Shown piece after piece: positions 16,871-25,324 of a stretch of DNA of 64,000 bases (its first letter is position 1; every line of letters begins with the position of its first letter). Source of the DNA: Mariniflexile sp. TRM1-10 (GTDB lineage: Bacteria > Bacteroidota > Bacteroidia > Flavobacteriales > Flavobacteriaceae); the NCBI RefSeq assembly GCF_003425985.1, contig NZ_CP022985.1:1649501-1713500 (forward strand). The letters are read 5' to 3'. A model generated the notes under the pieces. The model saw only the letters and a list, made by a program, of their open reading frames with translations, was not told the DNA's origin and did not search any database. The translations under genes were made by a program, and so were the position numbers.

Positions 16871-17210
16871 AATTTTTGATAATCGAAACTAATAGTCTAA
16901 TCAAAACTTCGCAATCTTCTCTTAATTTTGAAGGAACCTCGTAAATGTTGGTTTCTTCTATAACGTCCAACCAAAAGGATGTTTCGTCTGCTTCTTTAAG
17001 AGCAATCCCTAATTTATTTTTAAAATCTTTTATACTAACTCCTCTTTGTGATTCTCTCACATTAGCACCTATACTAGTGCCAGATTTTAGCAACTGATTT
17101 GCTATTTCAAAAAAACGTTTTTCTTTGAGCTTTTCAGCATAAATGACAATATCACAAGCAAAATAAAAACTTTTATCTACTATGGCATTACCACTTTTAT
17201 GATAACTCAT
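16866..17210 (-). CDS. Four-helix-bundle protein (23S rRNA IVS-like)
   Basis: A 114-residue all-helical protein. RFFEIANQLLKSGTSIGANV, then ES and R, is the central signature of the 'four helix bundle protein' family first noticed in 23S rRNA intervening sequences, and the later KNKLGIALKEADETSFWLD helix also fits. No catalytic residues are known. It interrupts atpA-atpG, which normally adjoin, in the same direction, and is bounded by arrays of period 7. This points to an inserted cassette rather than an ATPase component. It is not closely similar to the second such gene at 55485. Confidence 0.85.
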   Translation of the reverse strand: MSYHKSGNAIVDKSFYFACDIVIYAEKLKEKRFFEIANQLLKSGTSIGANVRESQRGVSIKDFKNKLGIALKEADETSFWLDVIEETNIYEVPSKLREDCEVLIRLLVSIIKNS

Positions 17211-17238
17211 AATTCTTAATCCTGAATTCTGAATTCAA
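17211..17238. repeat. Degenerate heptamer array, four units
   Basis: Units aattctt, aatcctg, aattctg, aattcaa. Read on the minus strand they are GAATTNN-type heptamers, opposite in direction to the array at 16843. They fill the space between the four-helix-bundle gene and atpA. Confidence 0.75.
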
Positions 17239-17240
17239 AA

Positions 17241-18821
17241 TTAATTTCTATATTTCCCAGATAAATCCTTAGCTACAGCGGTTAATGTATCTGTAACTTC
17301 ATCTGTTAATTTTCCTGCTTTTAAGTCTGCTAAAACATTTGCATGTTTTGCTTTTAAGAATTCCAAATAATCTCTTTCAAATTCTTTTACTTTTTCAACA
17401 GGGACGTCTCTTAATAAGTTTTTAGATCCTGCATAAATAATAGCTACTTGATCTTCAACTGTAAACGGATCGTTTTGTGCTTGTTTTAAGATTTCAACGT
17501 TACGTTTTCCTTTTTCAATCACGTTTAAAGTAACCGCATCCAAATCAGATCCAAATTTAGCAAATGCTTCTAATTCACGGAATTGTGCTTGGTCTAATTT
17601 TAAAGTACCTGCTACTTTTTTCATTGATTTAATCTGAGCATTACCACCCACACGAGATACCGAAATACCTACGTTAATAGCTGGACGTACACCCGAGTTA
17701 AATAAATCGCCATCTAAGAAGATCTGTCCGTCTGTAATAGAAATTACGTTTGTTGGGATATATGCTGATACGTCTCCTGCTTGTGTTTCAATAATTGGTA
17801 ATGCTGTTAACGAACCGCCTCCTTTTACAATCGATTTTAACGATTCAGGAAGGTCGTTCATGTTTTTAGCAATCTCATCATTGTTAATTACTTTTGCAGA
17901 ACGCTCTAATAAACGCGAGTGTAAGTAGAAAACGTCTCCAGGATACGCCTCACGCCCTGGTGGACGACGTAATAATAAAGACACCTCACGGTATGCTACG
18001 GCTTGTTTAGATAAATCATCAAACACGATTAATGCTGGACGACCCGTATCTCTAAAATACTCTCCAATAGAAGCTCCTGTAAACGGTGCATACACTTGCA
18101 TCGCTGCAGGATCTGATGCGTTTGCAGCTACTATTGTAGTATAAGCTAAAGCGCCTTTTTCTTCTAACGTTTTTGCAATTAAAGCTACGGTTGATGCTTT
18201 TTGACCAACAGCAACATATATACAGTATACAGGATTTCCTGCATCGTAAAATTCTTTTTGATTTATGATAGTATCAATACAAACCGCTGTTTTACCAGTT
18301 TGACGGTCACCAATAACCAACTCACGTTGACCACGGCCTACAGGAATCATGGCATCGATAGATTTAATACCTGTTTGTAATGGCTCGGTAACTGGTTCAC
18401 GGAAAATAACCCCAGGTGCTTTACGCTCTAAAGGCATTTCATAAGTTTTACCAGAAATAGGACCTTTGCCATCAATTGGGTTTCCTAATGTGTCTACCAC
18501 ACGTCCAACAATACCTTCCCCAACATTTACAGAAGCGATACGACCAGTACGTTTTACTGTAGAACCTTCTTTAACTCCTTTAGAAACCCCTAATAATACG
18601 ATACCTACGTTATCTTCTTCAAGATTAAGTACGATACCTTCTAAACCGCCATCAAATTCTACTAACTCACCATATTGTGCGTTAGCTAACCCGTAAGCAC
18701 GTACAATACCATCACCTACAGTTAATACAGTTCCAACTTCGTCTAAAGAAGCGCTTGCTTCGAAACCTGCTAGTTGTTGCTTTAAGATTGCTGATATTTC
18801 AGCTGGTTTTACTTCTGCCAT
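17241..18821 (-). CDS. atpA: ATP synthase F1 subunit alpha
   Basis: A 526-residue regulatory nucleotide-binding subunit. The P-loop is GDRQTGKT (171-178), [18 protein letters not shown] Walker B follows, and [11 protein letters not shown] carries the arginine finger segment. The length is normal for Bacteroidota. It follows atpH after 42 bases that contain a heptamer array, and precedes the inserted four-helix-bundle gene. Confidence 0.98.
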   Translation of the reverse strand: MAEVKPAEISAILKQQLAGFEASASLDEVGTVLTVGDGIVRAYGLANAQYGELVEFDGGLEGIVLNLEEDNVGIVLLGVSKGVKEGSTVKRTGRIASVNVGEGIVGRVVDTLGNPIDGKGPISGKTYEMPLERKAPGVIFREPVTEPLQTGIKSIDAMIPVGRGQRELVIGDRQTGKTAVCIDTIINQKEFYDAGNPVYCIYVAVGQKASTVALIAKTLEEKGALAYTTIVAANASDPAAMQVYAPFTGASIGEYFRDTGRPALIVFDDLSKQAVAYREVSLLLRRPPGREAYPGDVFYLHSRLLERSAKVINNDEIAKNMNDLPESLKSIVKGGGSLTALPIIETQAGDVSAYIPTNVISITDGQIFLDGDLFNSGVRPAINVGISVSRVGGNAQIKSMKKVAGTLKLDQAQFRELEAFAKFGSDLDAVTLNVIEKGKRNVEILKQAQNDPFTVEDQVAIIYAGSKNLLRDVPVEKVKEFERDYLEFLKAKHANVLADLKAGKLTDEVTDTLTAVAKDLSGKYRN

Positions 18822-18834
18822 CTTTATTAATTTT

Positions 18835-18862
18835 GAATTCAGAATCCAGAATTCTGAATTAT
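18835..18862. repeat. Degenerate heptamer array in the atpH-atpA junction
   Basis: Units gaattca, gaatcca, gaattct, gaattat. Same period and core as the arrays at 16843 and 17211, but with no four-helix-bundle gene here. It lies in the atpA leader and occupies most of the 42-base gap. Confidence 0.8.
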
Positions 18863-18863
18863 T

Positions 18864-19400
18864 TTAGTTTAATGTGAATTCTCTTTTTAATTTACTTAAT
18901 TGATTTGCTATACTTGCATTATATTGTAAATCGCCAATTCGTAAAATGAAACCTCCTAAAATGCTTTCATCTACAATACTTTGTACTTCAATATCTTTTC
19001 CTGTAAGTTCTTTTGCTTTTGCCAATACTTTTTGTTTTAAAGCATCGGTTAAAGCGATTGCGGTTGTTACCGTAGCGACCTCAATACCTTTAGATTGATC
19101 GAATAACTGACTGTATTTTACAGCAACATCTTCTAAAATATCAATTCTATTGTTTGCTACTAAAGTATCAATTAAGCTTAAAGTTGTTTTATCTGATTGT
19201 TTAAAAACCTCTAATAAAACCGCTTTTTTAACTGAAGCACTCAGTACAGGGCTTTGAAGCGCATCGCTTAAGTCTTTACTTTGTGCAATAGTATTGGCAA
19301 TGAGCTTCATATCCTCATTTACAGCATCGATTGTTTTTCTGTCTGATGCTAAACTTAATACTGCTTTTGCGTAACGTATTGCTGCTCTTGCTCCTGCCAT
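18864..19400 (-). CDS. atpH: ATP synthase F1 subunit delta
   Basis: A 178-residue peripheral stalk protein (OSCP homologue). It has the helical N-terminal domain (ARAAIRYAKAVLSLA) and the C-terminal part VDESILGGFILRIGDLQYNASI, the family signature. It starts four bases after the atpF stop. Confidence 0.95.
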   Translation of the reverse strand: MAGARAAIRYAKAVLSLASDRKTIDAVNEDMKLIANTIAQSKDLSDALQSPVLSASVKKAVLLEVFKQSDKTTLSLIDTLVANNRIDILEDVAVKYSQLFDQSKGIEVATVTTAIALTDALKQKVLAKAKELTGKDIEVQSIVDESILGGFILRIGDLQYNASIANQLSKLKREFTLN

Positions 19401-19404
19401 GTTA

Positions 19405-19905
19405 TTAGTTTAATTTAGCTTCACTTAACATAGACTCAACCAATTCTTCTTGTCTGTCTTTGCTAGATAATTCGCGACGTACTACTTTTTCAGCTATTTC
19501 TAAAGATAAACCAGCAACTTGACCTTTAAGTTCAGCCATAGCAACTTTCTTTTCGCTTTCGATAGCTGCTGTTGCTTGAGCGATCATTTTGTTAGCTTGT
19601 TCTTGCGCTTCACTTTTGGCATCTTCAATCATTTTGTTTTTAATCTCTCTTGCCTCTTTTAACATGTCTTCGCGCTCTGCTCTTGCCTCTTTTAATAACT
19701 TTTGGTTGTCGGCTTGAAGGTTTTGCATTTCCAATCTTGCTTTTTCAGCAGATTCTAATGCACCTTTAATACCTTCTTCTCTTTTCTCTACAGCGTCAAG
19801 AATTGGTTTCCAAGCAAACTTTTTTAATAAAAGTACCAATCCAACAAATAATAATAATTGCCAGAAGAATAATCCGAATGAAAATTGTTCAATTAGTTTT
19901 TCCAT
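19405..19905 (-). CDS. atpF: ATP synthase F0 subunit b
   Basis: A 166-residue peripheral stalk subunit: one membrane helix (about 8-27, FSFGLFFWQLLLFVGLVLLL) followed by a long charged helix for dimerisation. A terminator-like hairpin lies between it and atpE upstream, which should lower its expression relative to the c subunit. Confidence 0.96.
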   Translation of the reverse strand: MEKLIEQFSFGLFFWQLLLFVGLVLLLKKFAWKPILDAVEKREEGIKGALESAEKARLEMQNLQADNQKLLKEARAEREDMLKEAREIKNKMIEDAKSEAQEQANKMIAQATAAIESEKKVAMAELKGQVAGLSLEIAEKVVRRELSSKDRQEELVESMLSEAKLN

Positions 19906-19941
19906 TTATATATCTTGTTATACGAGTTAATTTTTAATTTA

Positions 19942-19976
19942 AAAAACAGCTATAACCAACCGTTATAGCTGTTTTT
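19942..19976 (-). terminator. Intra-operon terminator/attenuator between atpE and atpF
   Basis: A 15-bp perfect stem, aaaaacagctataac (19942-19956) with its inverted copy at 19962-19976, loop caacc, ending in a T-run on the minus strand. It sits seven bases after the atpE stop. Partial termination here would give more c-subunit transcript than b, H, A and G transcript, matching the c-ring stoichiometry; 3'-end protection of atpE mRNA would have the same effect. Confidence 0.8.
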
Positions 19977-19981
19977 GTTTT

Positions 19982-20173
19982 TTAAGCTGCAAATAAAGCA
20001 GCAAATCCAATACCTTCAATAAGTGCAGCTGCAATAAGCATAGCTGTTTGGATTTTTCCTGAGGCTTCTGGTTGGCGAGCGATCGCTTCCATAGCTTGTC
20101 CACCAATTCTACCAATACCAATACCAGCACCGATAACAATTAAACCAGCTCCTACAATGTTTGGAATAGTCAT
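19982..20173 (-). CDS. atpE: ATP synthase F0 subunit c
   Basis: A 63-residue, two-helix proteolipid. The first helix has the Gly-rich GAGIGIGRIGG packing motif, the RQPE loop contacts F1, and the ion-carrying carboxylate is E53 in ALIEGIGF. The residues that would mark a sodium site (a Gln in helix one, a Ser after the Glu) are absent, so protons are the likely ion. It is shorter than most c subunits, as is usual in this phylum. Confidence 0.95.
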   Translation of the reverse strand: MTIPNIVGAGLIVIGAGIGIGRIGGQAMEAIARQPEASGKIQTAMLIAAALIEGIGFAALFAA

Positions 20174-20207
20174 AATATATATATTAAAAATTAAACACTC
20201 AATTCAG

Positions 20208-20227
20208 ATTTCCATCTGCATGGAAAT
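20208..20227. other. Small hairpin between atpB and atpE
   Basis: atttccat (20208-20215), loop ctgc, atggaaat (20220-20227). There is no T-run, so it is more likely an mRNA-processing or stability element than a terminator. Confidence 0.4.
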
Positions 20228-20240
20228 TAAAAACTATAAT

Positions 20241-21344
20241 TTAATGGTCATCGTGGTGATGCTCTTCTACAGCAGACCCAAAATACAATGCCGATAACAT
20301 TGTAAAGATATATGCTTGCAAAGCTGCCACTAAAAGTTCTAACAAAGCTAGCACGAATGCCAAACCAAATGATAATGAACTTCCTAACCAGTTTTTAAAG
20401 ATAAACATTAAACCAATAATACTCATTAATACAATGTGTCCTGCAGTAATATTTGCATACAAACGAATTAATAAAGAGAAAGGCTTAATAAATGTACCTA
20501 GTAATTCTATTGGCGCTAAAATAATTTTCATTGGCCATGGCACCCCAGGCATCCAGAAAATATGTCCCCAATAATTTTTGTTTGCAGTAAACGTTGTTAT
20601 TAAATAAGTTAATAGCGCTAATGCTAATGTTACAGCAATATTGTTTGTTACGTTAACACCAAGCGGTGTTAACCCTAATAAATTGATAATCCAGATAAAG
20701 AAAAACACAGTCAACAAGAAACTCATATAACGCTTATAGTGTTTTTTTCCAATATTTGGAATTGCAATATCGTCGCGAATATAGAGTACGATTGGCTCTA
20801 ATAAACGCCCCATACCTTTTGGCAATGCTCCTTTCTGGTAAGACTTAGCCATTCTTCTAAACATAAAGAATATTAACAAGCCTACTAAGAAAATGGTAAA
20901 TACGTTTTTAGTGATTGAAAAATCTAAAGGCTTGAAGTTTGTTGGGTGATGATGCTCATCAAGGTGAATATCTCCTTCAGCATTTGTTTTATAAATTTTG
21001 CCGTGATATAATTTGTAGTAATTTCCATTAACCTCAGCTACAGACTCGCCGTGATGTAATTTAGATGATGAAAACACTTGCAACCCATTATCCCATAAAA
21101 TTACTGGAAGCGGAAAACCAATGTGGACATTTTCCCCTTCATCGTTTTCATAAGAATATAAACCAAAATCGTGGGAATCTAATAAGTGATGATTAATGTA
21201 TTCTTTTATTTCTTCCTTTAAACCTTGTTTGCCTTCTACTTCAGGGGCAATTTCTTCTAGATGCATCTTTTCTTGAGCAAAAGAAAGGCTTGTCATAAAG
21301 ACAAGCAACAAACAGATAGTTTTTAATGACATTATATTTTGCAT
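20241..21344 (-). CDS. atpB: ATP synthase F0 subunit a, N-terminally extended
   Basis: A 367-residue proton-channel subunit. The conserved core ends with SLLIRLYANITAGH, in which R294 is the essential arginine, and QAYIFTMLSALYFG. Unlike E. coli AtpB there is a signal peptide (cleavage after about SFAQ) and about 120 residues of periplasmic sequence before the first core helix, a known Bacteroidota trait. The tail is His/Asp-rich (EEHHHDDH). ATG codons at 21344 and four codons later are both possible starts. It has its own promoter about 35 bases upstream. Confidence 0.95.
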   Translation of the reverse strand: MQNIMSLKTICLLLVFMTSLSFAQEKMHLEEIAPEVEGKQGLKEEIKEYINHHLLDSHDFGLYSYENDEGENVHIGFPLPVILWDNGLQVFSSSKLHHGESVAEVNGNYYKLYHGKIYKTNAEGDIHLDEHHHPTNFKPLDFSITKNVFTIFLVGLLIFFMFRRMAKSYQKGALPKGMGRLLEPIVLYIRDDIAIPNIGKKHYKRYMSFLLTVFFFIWIINLLGLTPLGVNVTNNIAVTLALALLTYLITTFTANKNYWGHIFWMPGVPWPMKIILAPIELLGTFIKPFSLLIRLYANITAGHIVLMSIIGLMFIFKNWLGSSLSFGLAFVLALLELLVAALQAYIFTMLSALYFGSAVEEHHHDDH

Positions 21345-21377
21345 ATCACTTAATTAATAGTGGGCTAAAAATCGGTG

Positions 21378-21406
21378 CAAAGGTATGTTTTTATCTTAAA
21401 ATCAAA
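21378..21406 (-). promoter_or_regulatory. Internal promoter before atpB
   Basis: On the minus strand TTTG (21403-21406), 17-base spacer, TACCTTTG (21378-21385), then about 33 bases to the ATG. It would let the core ATPase genes be expressed apart from sprE, bactofilin and the small assembly genes. Confidence 0.65.
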
Positions 21407-21445
21407 AAACAAAATTTCACATTATTTACAAGGGTTATTTTTTAC

Positions 21446-21841
21446 TTATTCATTAGCGTCTAATCTGTTGAGAAGCCTTATAGATGTTACGGTTTCAGTT
21501 ATCAAGCAAATGGAGTACGGAATAAAAAATGACAAAAATTCGTCACGTGTTATATCTCCGTCTGAATTGTACGCTGGATAAAAGAAAACAAAAAAGCATG
21601 CAAACTTTATAAAACTACCCAACATAAAAATAAATCCTAACTGATCTTTAAAACGTTTTTTAAACAAAAACATAAACGACATAATACCTATTGCCAATAT
21701 GGTATTGATAACATAAGCCAATAGAATCTGATTTTGAAGTATGGGTGCTTGTATATATTGTAGAATAGAAATATAAATAAAATAGGTAACAATAGACACA
21801 CTAGCTATTGTTAAAATATTTACTATTAATAATTTCCTCAT
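21446..21841 (-). CDS. AtpI-like four-helix membrane protein (DUF6168-like)
   Basis: A 131-residue polytopic protein with four predicted helices (about 5-25, 37-60, 68-88, 103-122). By position, directly before atpB, and by topology it corresponds to AtpI, which helps assemble the c ring; I recall flavobacterial versions annotated as DUF6168. Its ATG overlaps the stop of the atpZ-like gene (TAATG). Confidence 0.7.
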   Translation of the reverse strand: MRKLLIVNILTIASVSIVTYFIYISILQYIQAPILQNQILLAYVINTILAIGIMSFMFLFKKRFKDQLGFIFMLGSFIKFACFFVFFYPAYNSDGDITRDEFLSFFIPYSICLITETVTSIRLLNRLDANE

Positions 21842-22074
21842 TAATTATTAAACTTCTTTAATTGCTGCAAAACAACATAGAGAGAAATGGCAACACCAAG
21901 CAGCGTGCCTATAATTAAGAATAACTTTCCACCGTTAGAAAATTTTGTGTCTAACCACTTACCTAGCATAATAAAAAGGTAAATAGTTATACCCATTTGA
22001 AATGCTATTCCAGTAAGGATAACGGCATTTTTAAGCGGTTTTTTCGGATCCTGTTCCTTGTTGTTGTTGCCCAC
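21841..22074 (-). CDS. AtpZ/AtpI family protein
   Basis: A 77-residue, two-helix membrane protein; GIAFQMGITIYLFIMLGKWLD and the Gly-rich LFLIIGTLLGVAISLYVV segment are typical of AtpZ. It probably acts with the following gene in ATPase assembly or ion supply. It begins with GTG (22072-22074) inside the bactofilin reading frame, an overlap of 44 bases; no other start gives both helices. Confidence 0.8.
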   Translation of the reverse strand: MGNNNKEQDPKKPLKNAVILTGIAFQMGITIYLFIMLGKWLDTKFSNGGKLFLIIGTLLGVAISLYVVLQQLKKFNN

Positions 22075-22453
22075 CTTTGTTCATTTCTTTTACGGTCCCT
22101 TTCATAATACAAGTCACATTAAATGTGGCGCCTGGTTCAACTGCTAGTTTTCCTGCAACAACTTCACCTTCAATTACTGCTGATGATTTTAAGGTTAACG
22201 TGCCAGATATTGCTAATTTCCCGGAAAATTTACCTTCAAAATAAGCATCAGTTCCTTGCAAGGTACCCTTTACTAATCCTGATTTCCCTACTACCACTTT
22301 ACCAGAGGTTTTTATGTTACCTTCTAAGGTTCCGTCAATTCTAAAATCGCCTTCACTATTAAAATCGCCAACTATTTTAGTGCCTTGCGAAATAATATTC
22401 TGACTGGATAAGCCTTCTATAGACTGTTTCTCTTTTTTGTTCTCTGAAAACAT
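22031..22453 (-). CDS. Bactofilin (polymer-forming cytoskeletal protein)
   Basis: A 140-residue protein with a central right-handed beta-helix of Gly- and Val-rich rungs (residues about 20-115, for example RIDGTLEGNIKTSGKVVVG) and short disordered ends, the bactofilin plan. It forms non-nucleotide filaments at membranes. The Gln-rich tail (GGQQQQGTG) is encoded by DNA that also encodes the start of the atpZ-like protein in another frame. It follows sprE by four bases. Confidence 0.9.
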   Translation of the reverse strand: MFSENKKEKQSIEGLSSQNIISQGTKIVGDFNSEGDFRIDGTLEGNIKTSGKVVVGKSGLVKGTLQGTDAYFEGKFSGKLAISGTLTLKSSAVIEGEVVAGKLAVEPGATFNVTCIMKGTVKEMNKGGQQQQGTGSEKTA

Positions 22454-22457
22454 AATG

Positions 22458-25040
22458 CTATTTATTTATAGTGTTATTACCTGTATTTAAATAGGCATCC
22501 AAATTCTTATGGATTTGAATGGTTTGATAATTTGCAGATGTTATTGCAAAATAAGGTTCTTTAATTTTTTTCTTATCTTCTTTTGTAAGTAACTGGTTAA
22601 AGGTTTTTGCCACTTGGGCATTTTTTAATCCATGAACTAATACAAATGTGGTGTTAGGGTCGTACACATCAACCGATGAGTTTAACGCATAGTATTTTAT
22701 ATTTTTTAATACCTCATCCAATGTTTTTTGAAAGCTAGCAACTTGGTCTTGCTTTGGGTTTTCAAATTTAAAAATCACTTTATAGTTGTCTGTTATACTA
22801 TCATTTTCTTGAATGAATTCTGAACTTGTTAATCGTGGCAATACATTGGTTTCAATTTCTTGTGCTTGTTTACCTTCGGGTGTATTGGCAAAAGTAATTG
22901 CAACGTAATTAATGGCTTTTGCATAAGCCTCTAAACCATACAAACGTCCTATTGAAGTTGCTTTCAGAAGTTCTAATTTCGGTACAATGGGTTCACCATC
23001 AAACGTTTTAATGTATTCTTCACATTTAGAGATTACCTCGACATATTCTTGTTTTTCAAATTTCTGATATAGTGCTTCATACAAACTTTCGGGACTATTT
23101 TCGTCTTTGGCAGATGCCAATTCTGGGTTGTTTAAAATAGTAGCGTATCTGGATTCTGGGTAATTTGAAACAATATCCGTTTTTGCAATGGCAGCTTCAG
23201 CATCTTCTCCTAAAAGCTCATAAATTTTATACAGATTGTATTTTGAAGGCAAGATTAATCGGTCTTCAGGATTGCTATTAAGTAAGTTTTGAAATTTACT
23301 TTTTGCCAATTCGTATTCTTTAAATTTCTCTTTATAAATCAATCCTAATTGGTAATAGGCATAATTTCTTTCCTTAGAAATACTATCAATTTCTTTTGCT
23401 TCGGAAGGAATTTTAGACATGTAGAATTGTGGATCGAATAGTTCGTCTTCTGAAGCCGTTACTAAAAGATTGCTTACTGGTGAATTATTTATTGCACCTG
23501 AATTTCCTTTGTTAGACCATCTCCAATTATCTTCCAAGGCTCTATCTCCCCAAATTTTTACAAATTCATTCTTACCATAAGCCACTGTGGTTGGGTTGTA
23601 AAAATAAAACATAGCTGCTTGTGTTGGCGTCCCCGTACGAACTGGTTGGTTTCCTGCCAAGTTATTGTTAACCGTTACCAAACCTGTGTTGCGTTCAGCA
23701 GCTTCGGCTTTTTCCTTTTCTTTTTCTGCTTTTATTTTTAACTTTTCAATAAATCCATCAAAATAAGCAATGCGTTCGTCTTCCGTTAGGTTTACTAAAT
23801 TTAAAATACTGTCATTAACTTTGGCAATGGCTTCGTAATAAATAACGTCTTCTAAATTATCGCGTTTGCGTTTTATAATACGGTATGGTTTCGAATTTAA
23901 AACCAAACTTGTCATGGTACTATCGTAATAGTTTCCTGCTTCTTGGTAAATGGATTTATCAAAATTCATATCCCCAAGAGTTTCGTAATTTTTAGCTCTT
24001 AAAATTTTATCGGGAGAATTGGTTCGCAACGATTTATTAAAGTATGTAATGGCTAAAGTATCGGACTTGTTCTGCAAATAATATACTGCCTTTTGATGGT
24101 AAATTTTATCTAAAAAGGGGCGGTTTTCGCGGTTTTCTTCTAGTTCGGTAATTAATTCTAATAGCTCAAACTTATTGCCTTTTTCATAATCGAAATTTTT
24201 AATCTTTTCGATATGGGCACTTATCATATAAATACGAGGCGTTTTACGATTGAGTTCAATAACTTGATCAAAAGCCAAATTGGCACTGTCTTTTTCGCCT
24301 AATTCATTATATAATTGCCCTTGAATGAATTTATAACGTCCACGTTCGTCATCATTTTTTGTAGCGTTTGAAGCTATTTCCAGTTGGGTAATGGCACTAT
24401 CAACCGATTTTGTATTTAAGTACGCTTGTGCCAACATAGATGTGGCATCGGCTAAATCTTGCCCTTCCAACTCTTCTTGTTTTAACAACCGCTTTAAGTT
24501 TTTAATGGCAAGTTCATCGTTATCTAAACGCATATTGGTTTTTTCGCGCCAAATCTTCGCTTGGTTTATCTTATCACTTGCAGGGTATTTGTAAAGAATA
24601 TAATTAAATGCTTCTAGAGCAGGCACAAAACGCTGGTCAAAATATCTGGCTTTTCCTAAAAGCAAATAGGCTTCATCCATTTGCGGATTTTTTTCTTTGC
24701 CTTCAACCGTAATGCTATGTTTTTGAATGGCTTTTACTGCTTTTTCTTCGGCAGTGGTAAAATTTTCGTTTTTTGATTGCCCTGGCAGCATCACCTCTTC
24801 TGAGATTTGCATACGCTCAATAGGCAAAACGTCCCAATAATTATCTTGGTAGCTATCGTTTAAACTGCTTTTCCCTGCTTCTAGAGCATTATAACCATTG
24901 TAAAGTGCATTGAATTCTGCTGTAACAGCATGGAAATTTCTGTTAATAAACTTGTCCTTTTTTCTAGAACAACTTACTAACAATAAAATAGAACAGGCAA
25001 AAACTAAGGTTGCTTTAAAAGGTATTTTCAATGCTGACAT
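22458..25040 (-). CDS. sprE: Type IX secretion/gliding lipoprotein SprE (PorW)
   Basis: An 860-residue lipoprotein (C24 in LLLVSC) with many TPR-like helix pairs: AYLLLGKARYFDQRFVPALE near 125, AYYQLGLIYKEKFKEYELAK near 560, and others. Length, N-terminal sequence (NRNFHAVTAEFNALYNGYNAL) and domain plan match SprE of gliding flavobacteria and PorW of Porphyromonas, which link periplasmic and outer-membrane parts of T9SS. It heads the transcript that continues through bactofilin to the ATP synthase genes. Confidence 0.88.
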   Translation of the reverse strand: MSALKIPFKATLVFACSILLLVSCSRKKDKFINRNFHAVTAEFNALYNGYNALEAGKSSLNDSYQDNYWDVLPIERMQISEEVMLPGQSKNENFTTAEEKAVKAIQKHSITVEGKEKNPQMDEAYLLLGKARYFDQRFVPALEAFNYILYKYPASDKINQAKIWREKTNMRLDNDELAIKNLKRLLKQEELEGQDLADATSMLAQAYLNTKSVDSAITQLEIASNATKNDDERGRYKFIQGQLYNELGEKDSANLAFDQVIELNRKTPRIYMISAHIEKIKNFDYEKGNKFELLELITELEENRENRPFLDKIYHQKAVYYLQNKSDTLAITYFNKSLRTNSPDKILRAKNYETLGDMNFDKSIYQEAGNYYDSTMTSLVLNSKPYRIIKRKRDNLEDVIYYEAIAKVNDSILNLVNLTEDERIAYFDGFIEKLKIKAEKEKEKAEAAERNTGLVTVNNNLAGNQPVRTGTPTQAAMFYFYNPTTVAYGKNEFVKIWGDRALEDNWRWSNKGNSGAINNSPVSNLLVTASEDELFDPQFYMSKIPSEAKEIDSISKERNYAYYQLGLIYKEKFKEYELAKSKFQNLLNSNPEDRLILPSKYNLYKIYELLGEDAEAAIAKTDIVSNYPESRYATILNNPELASAKDENSPESLYEALYQKFEKQEYVEVISKCEEYIKTFDGEPIVPKLELLKATSIGRLYGLEAYAKAINYVAITFANTPEGKQAQEIETNVLPRLTSSEFIQENDSITDNYKVIFKFENPKQDQVASFQKTLDEVLKNIKYYALNSSVDVYDPNTTFVLVHGLKNAQVAKTFNQLLTKEDKKKIKEPYFAITSANYQTIQIHKNLDAYLNTGNNTINK

Positions 25041-25324
25041 TTTTAGTCTAAATAAATAACTATAAACTTATGCTTATATTATGTAAGCAGGTAAAAATAA
25101 GCATCTTTTTCGATTAACCCATAAAATGACGTGGTTTTTGGATGAAGTGAGGTTGCTTATTTGGTTGTATGGCACATTGTTGTAAGATACTTTCTTTGTG
25201 AAACCTAGAAATTTTGCTCGCTAAGGCGCAAGGACGCGAAGGCACGAAGTTGGAAAATGCGGATGACGGAAGACCAAAGACGGATGATGGTTTAAACTAC
25301 TACTATTAAACCTGCGACTAAACC
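25041..25324. other. Intergenic region upstream of sprE
   Basis: 284 bases without a convincing gene. The half nearest sprE is AT-rich and presumably holds its promoter, although I found no good TAnnTTTG match. The half nearest the ABC transporter carries the octamer/heptamer arrays given separately, and is visibly richer in G and C than its surroundings. Confidence 0.5.
25221..25288. repeat. Octamer then heptamer arrays
   Basis: Octamers ctaaggcg, caaggacg, cgaaggca, cgaagttg (25221-25252), then heptamers ggatgac, ggaagac, caaagac, ggatgat (25261-25288). The same octamer-then-heptamer order is seen at 61374-61429 with quite different base composition. Confidence 0.65.

Noticed and set aside
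16843..18862. Heptamer arrays as a CRISPR
   Set aside because: Units are seven bases with no spacers and there are no cas genes.
20241..20660. Sodium-coupled ATP synthase
   Set aside because: Helix one of subunit c lacks the Gln and the Glu53 is followed by Gly rather than Ser; a proton site is more likely.
15976..21344. Loss of the ATP synthase beta and epsilon genes
   Set aside because: atpD and atpC are normally in a separate cluster in Bacteroidota, so their absence here is expected.
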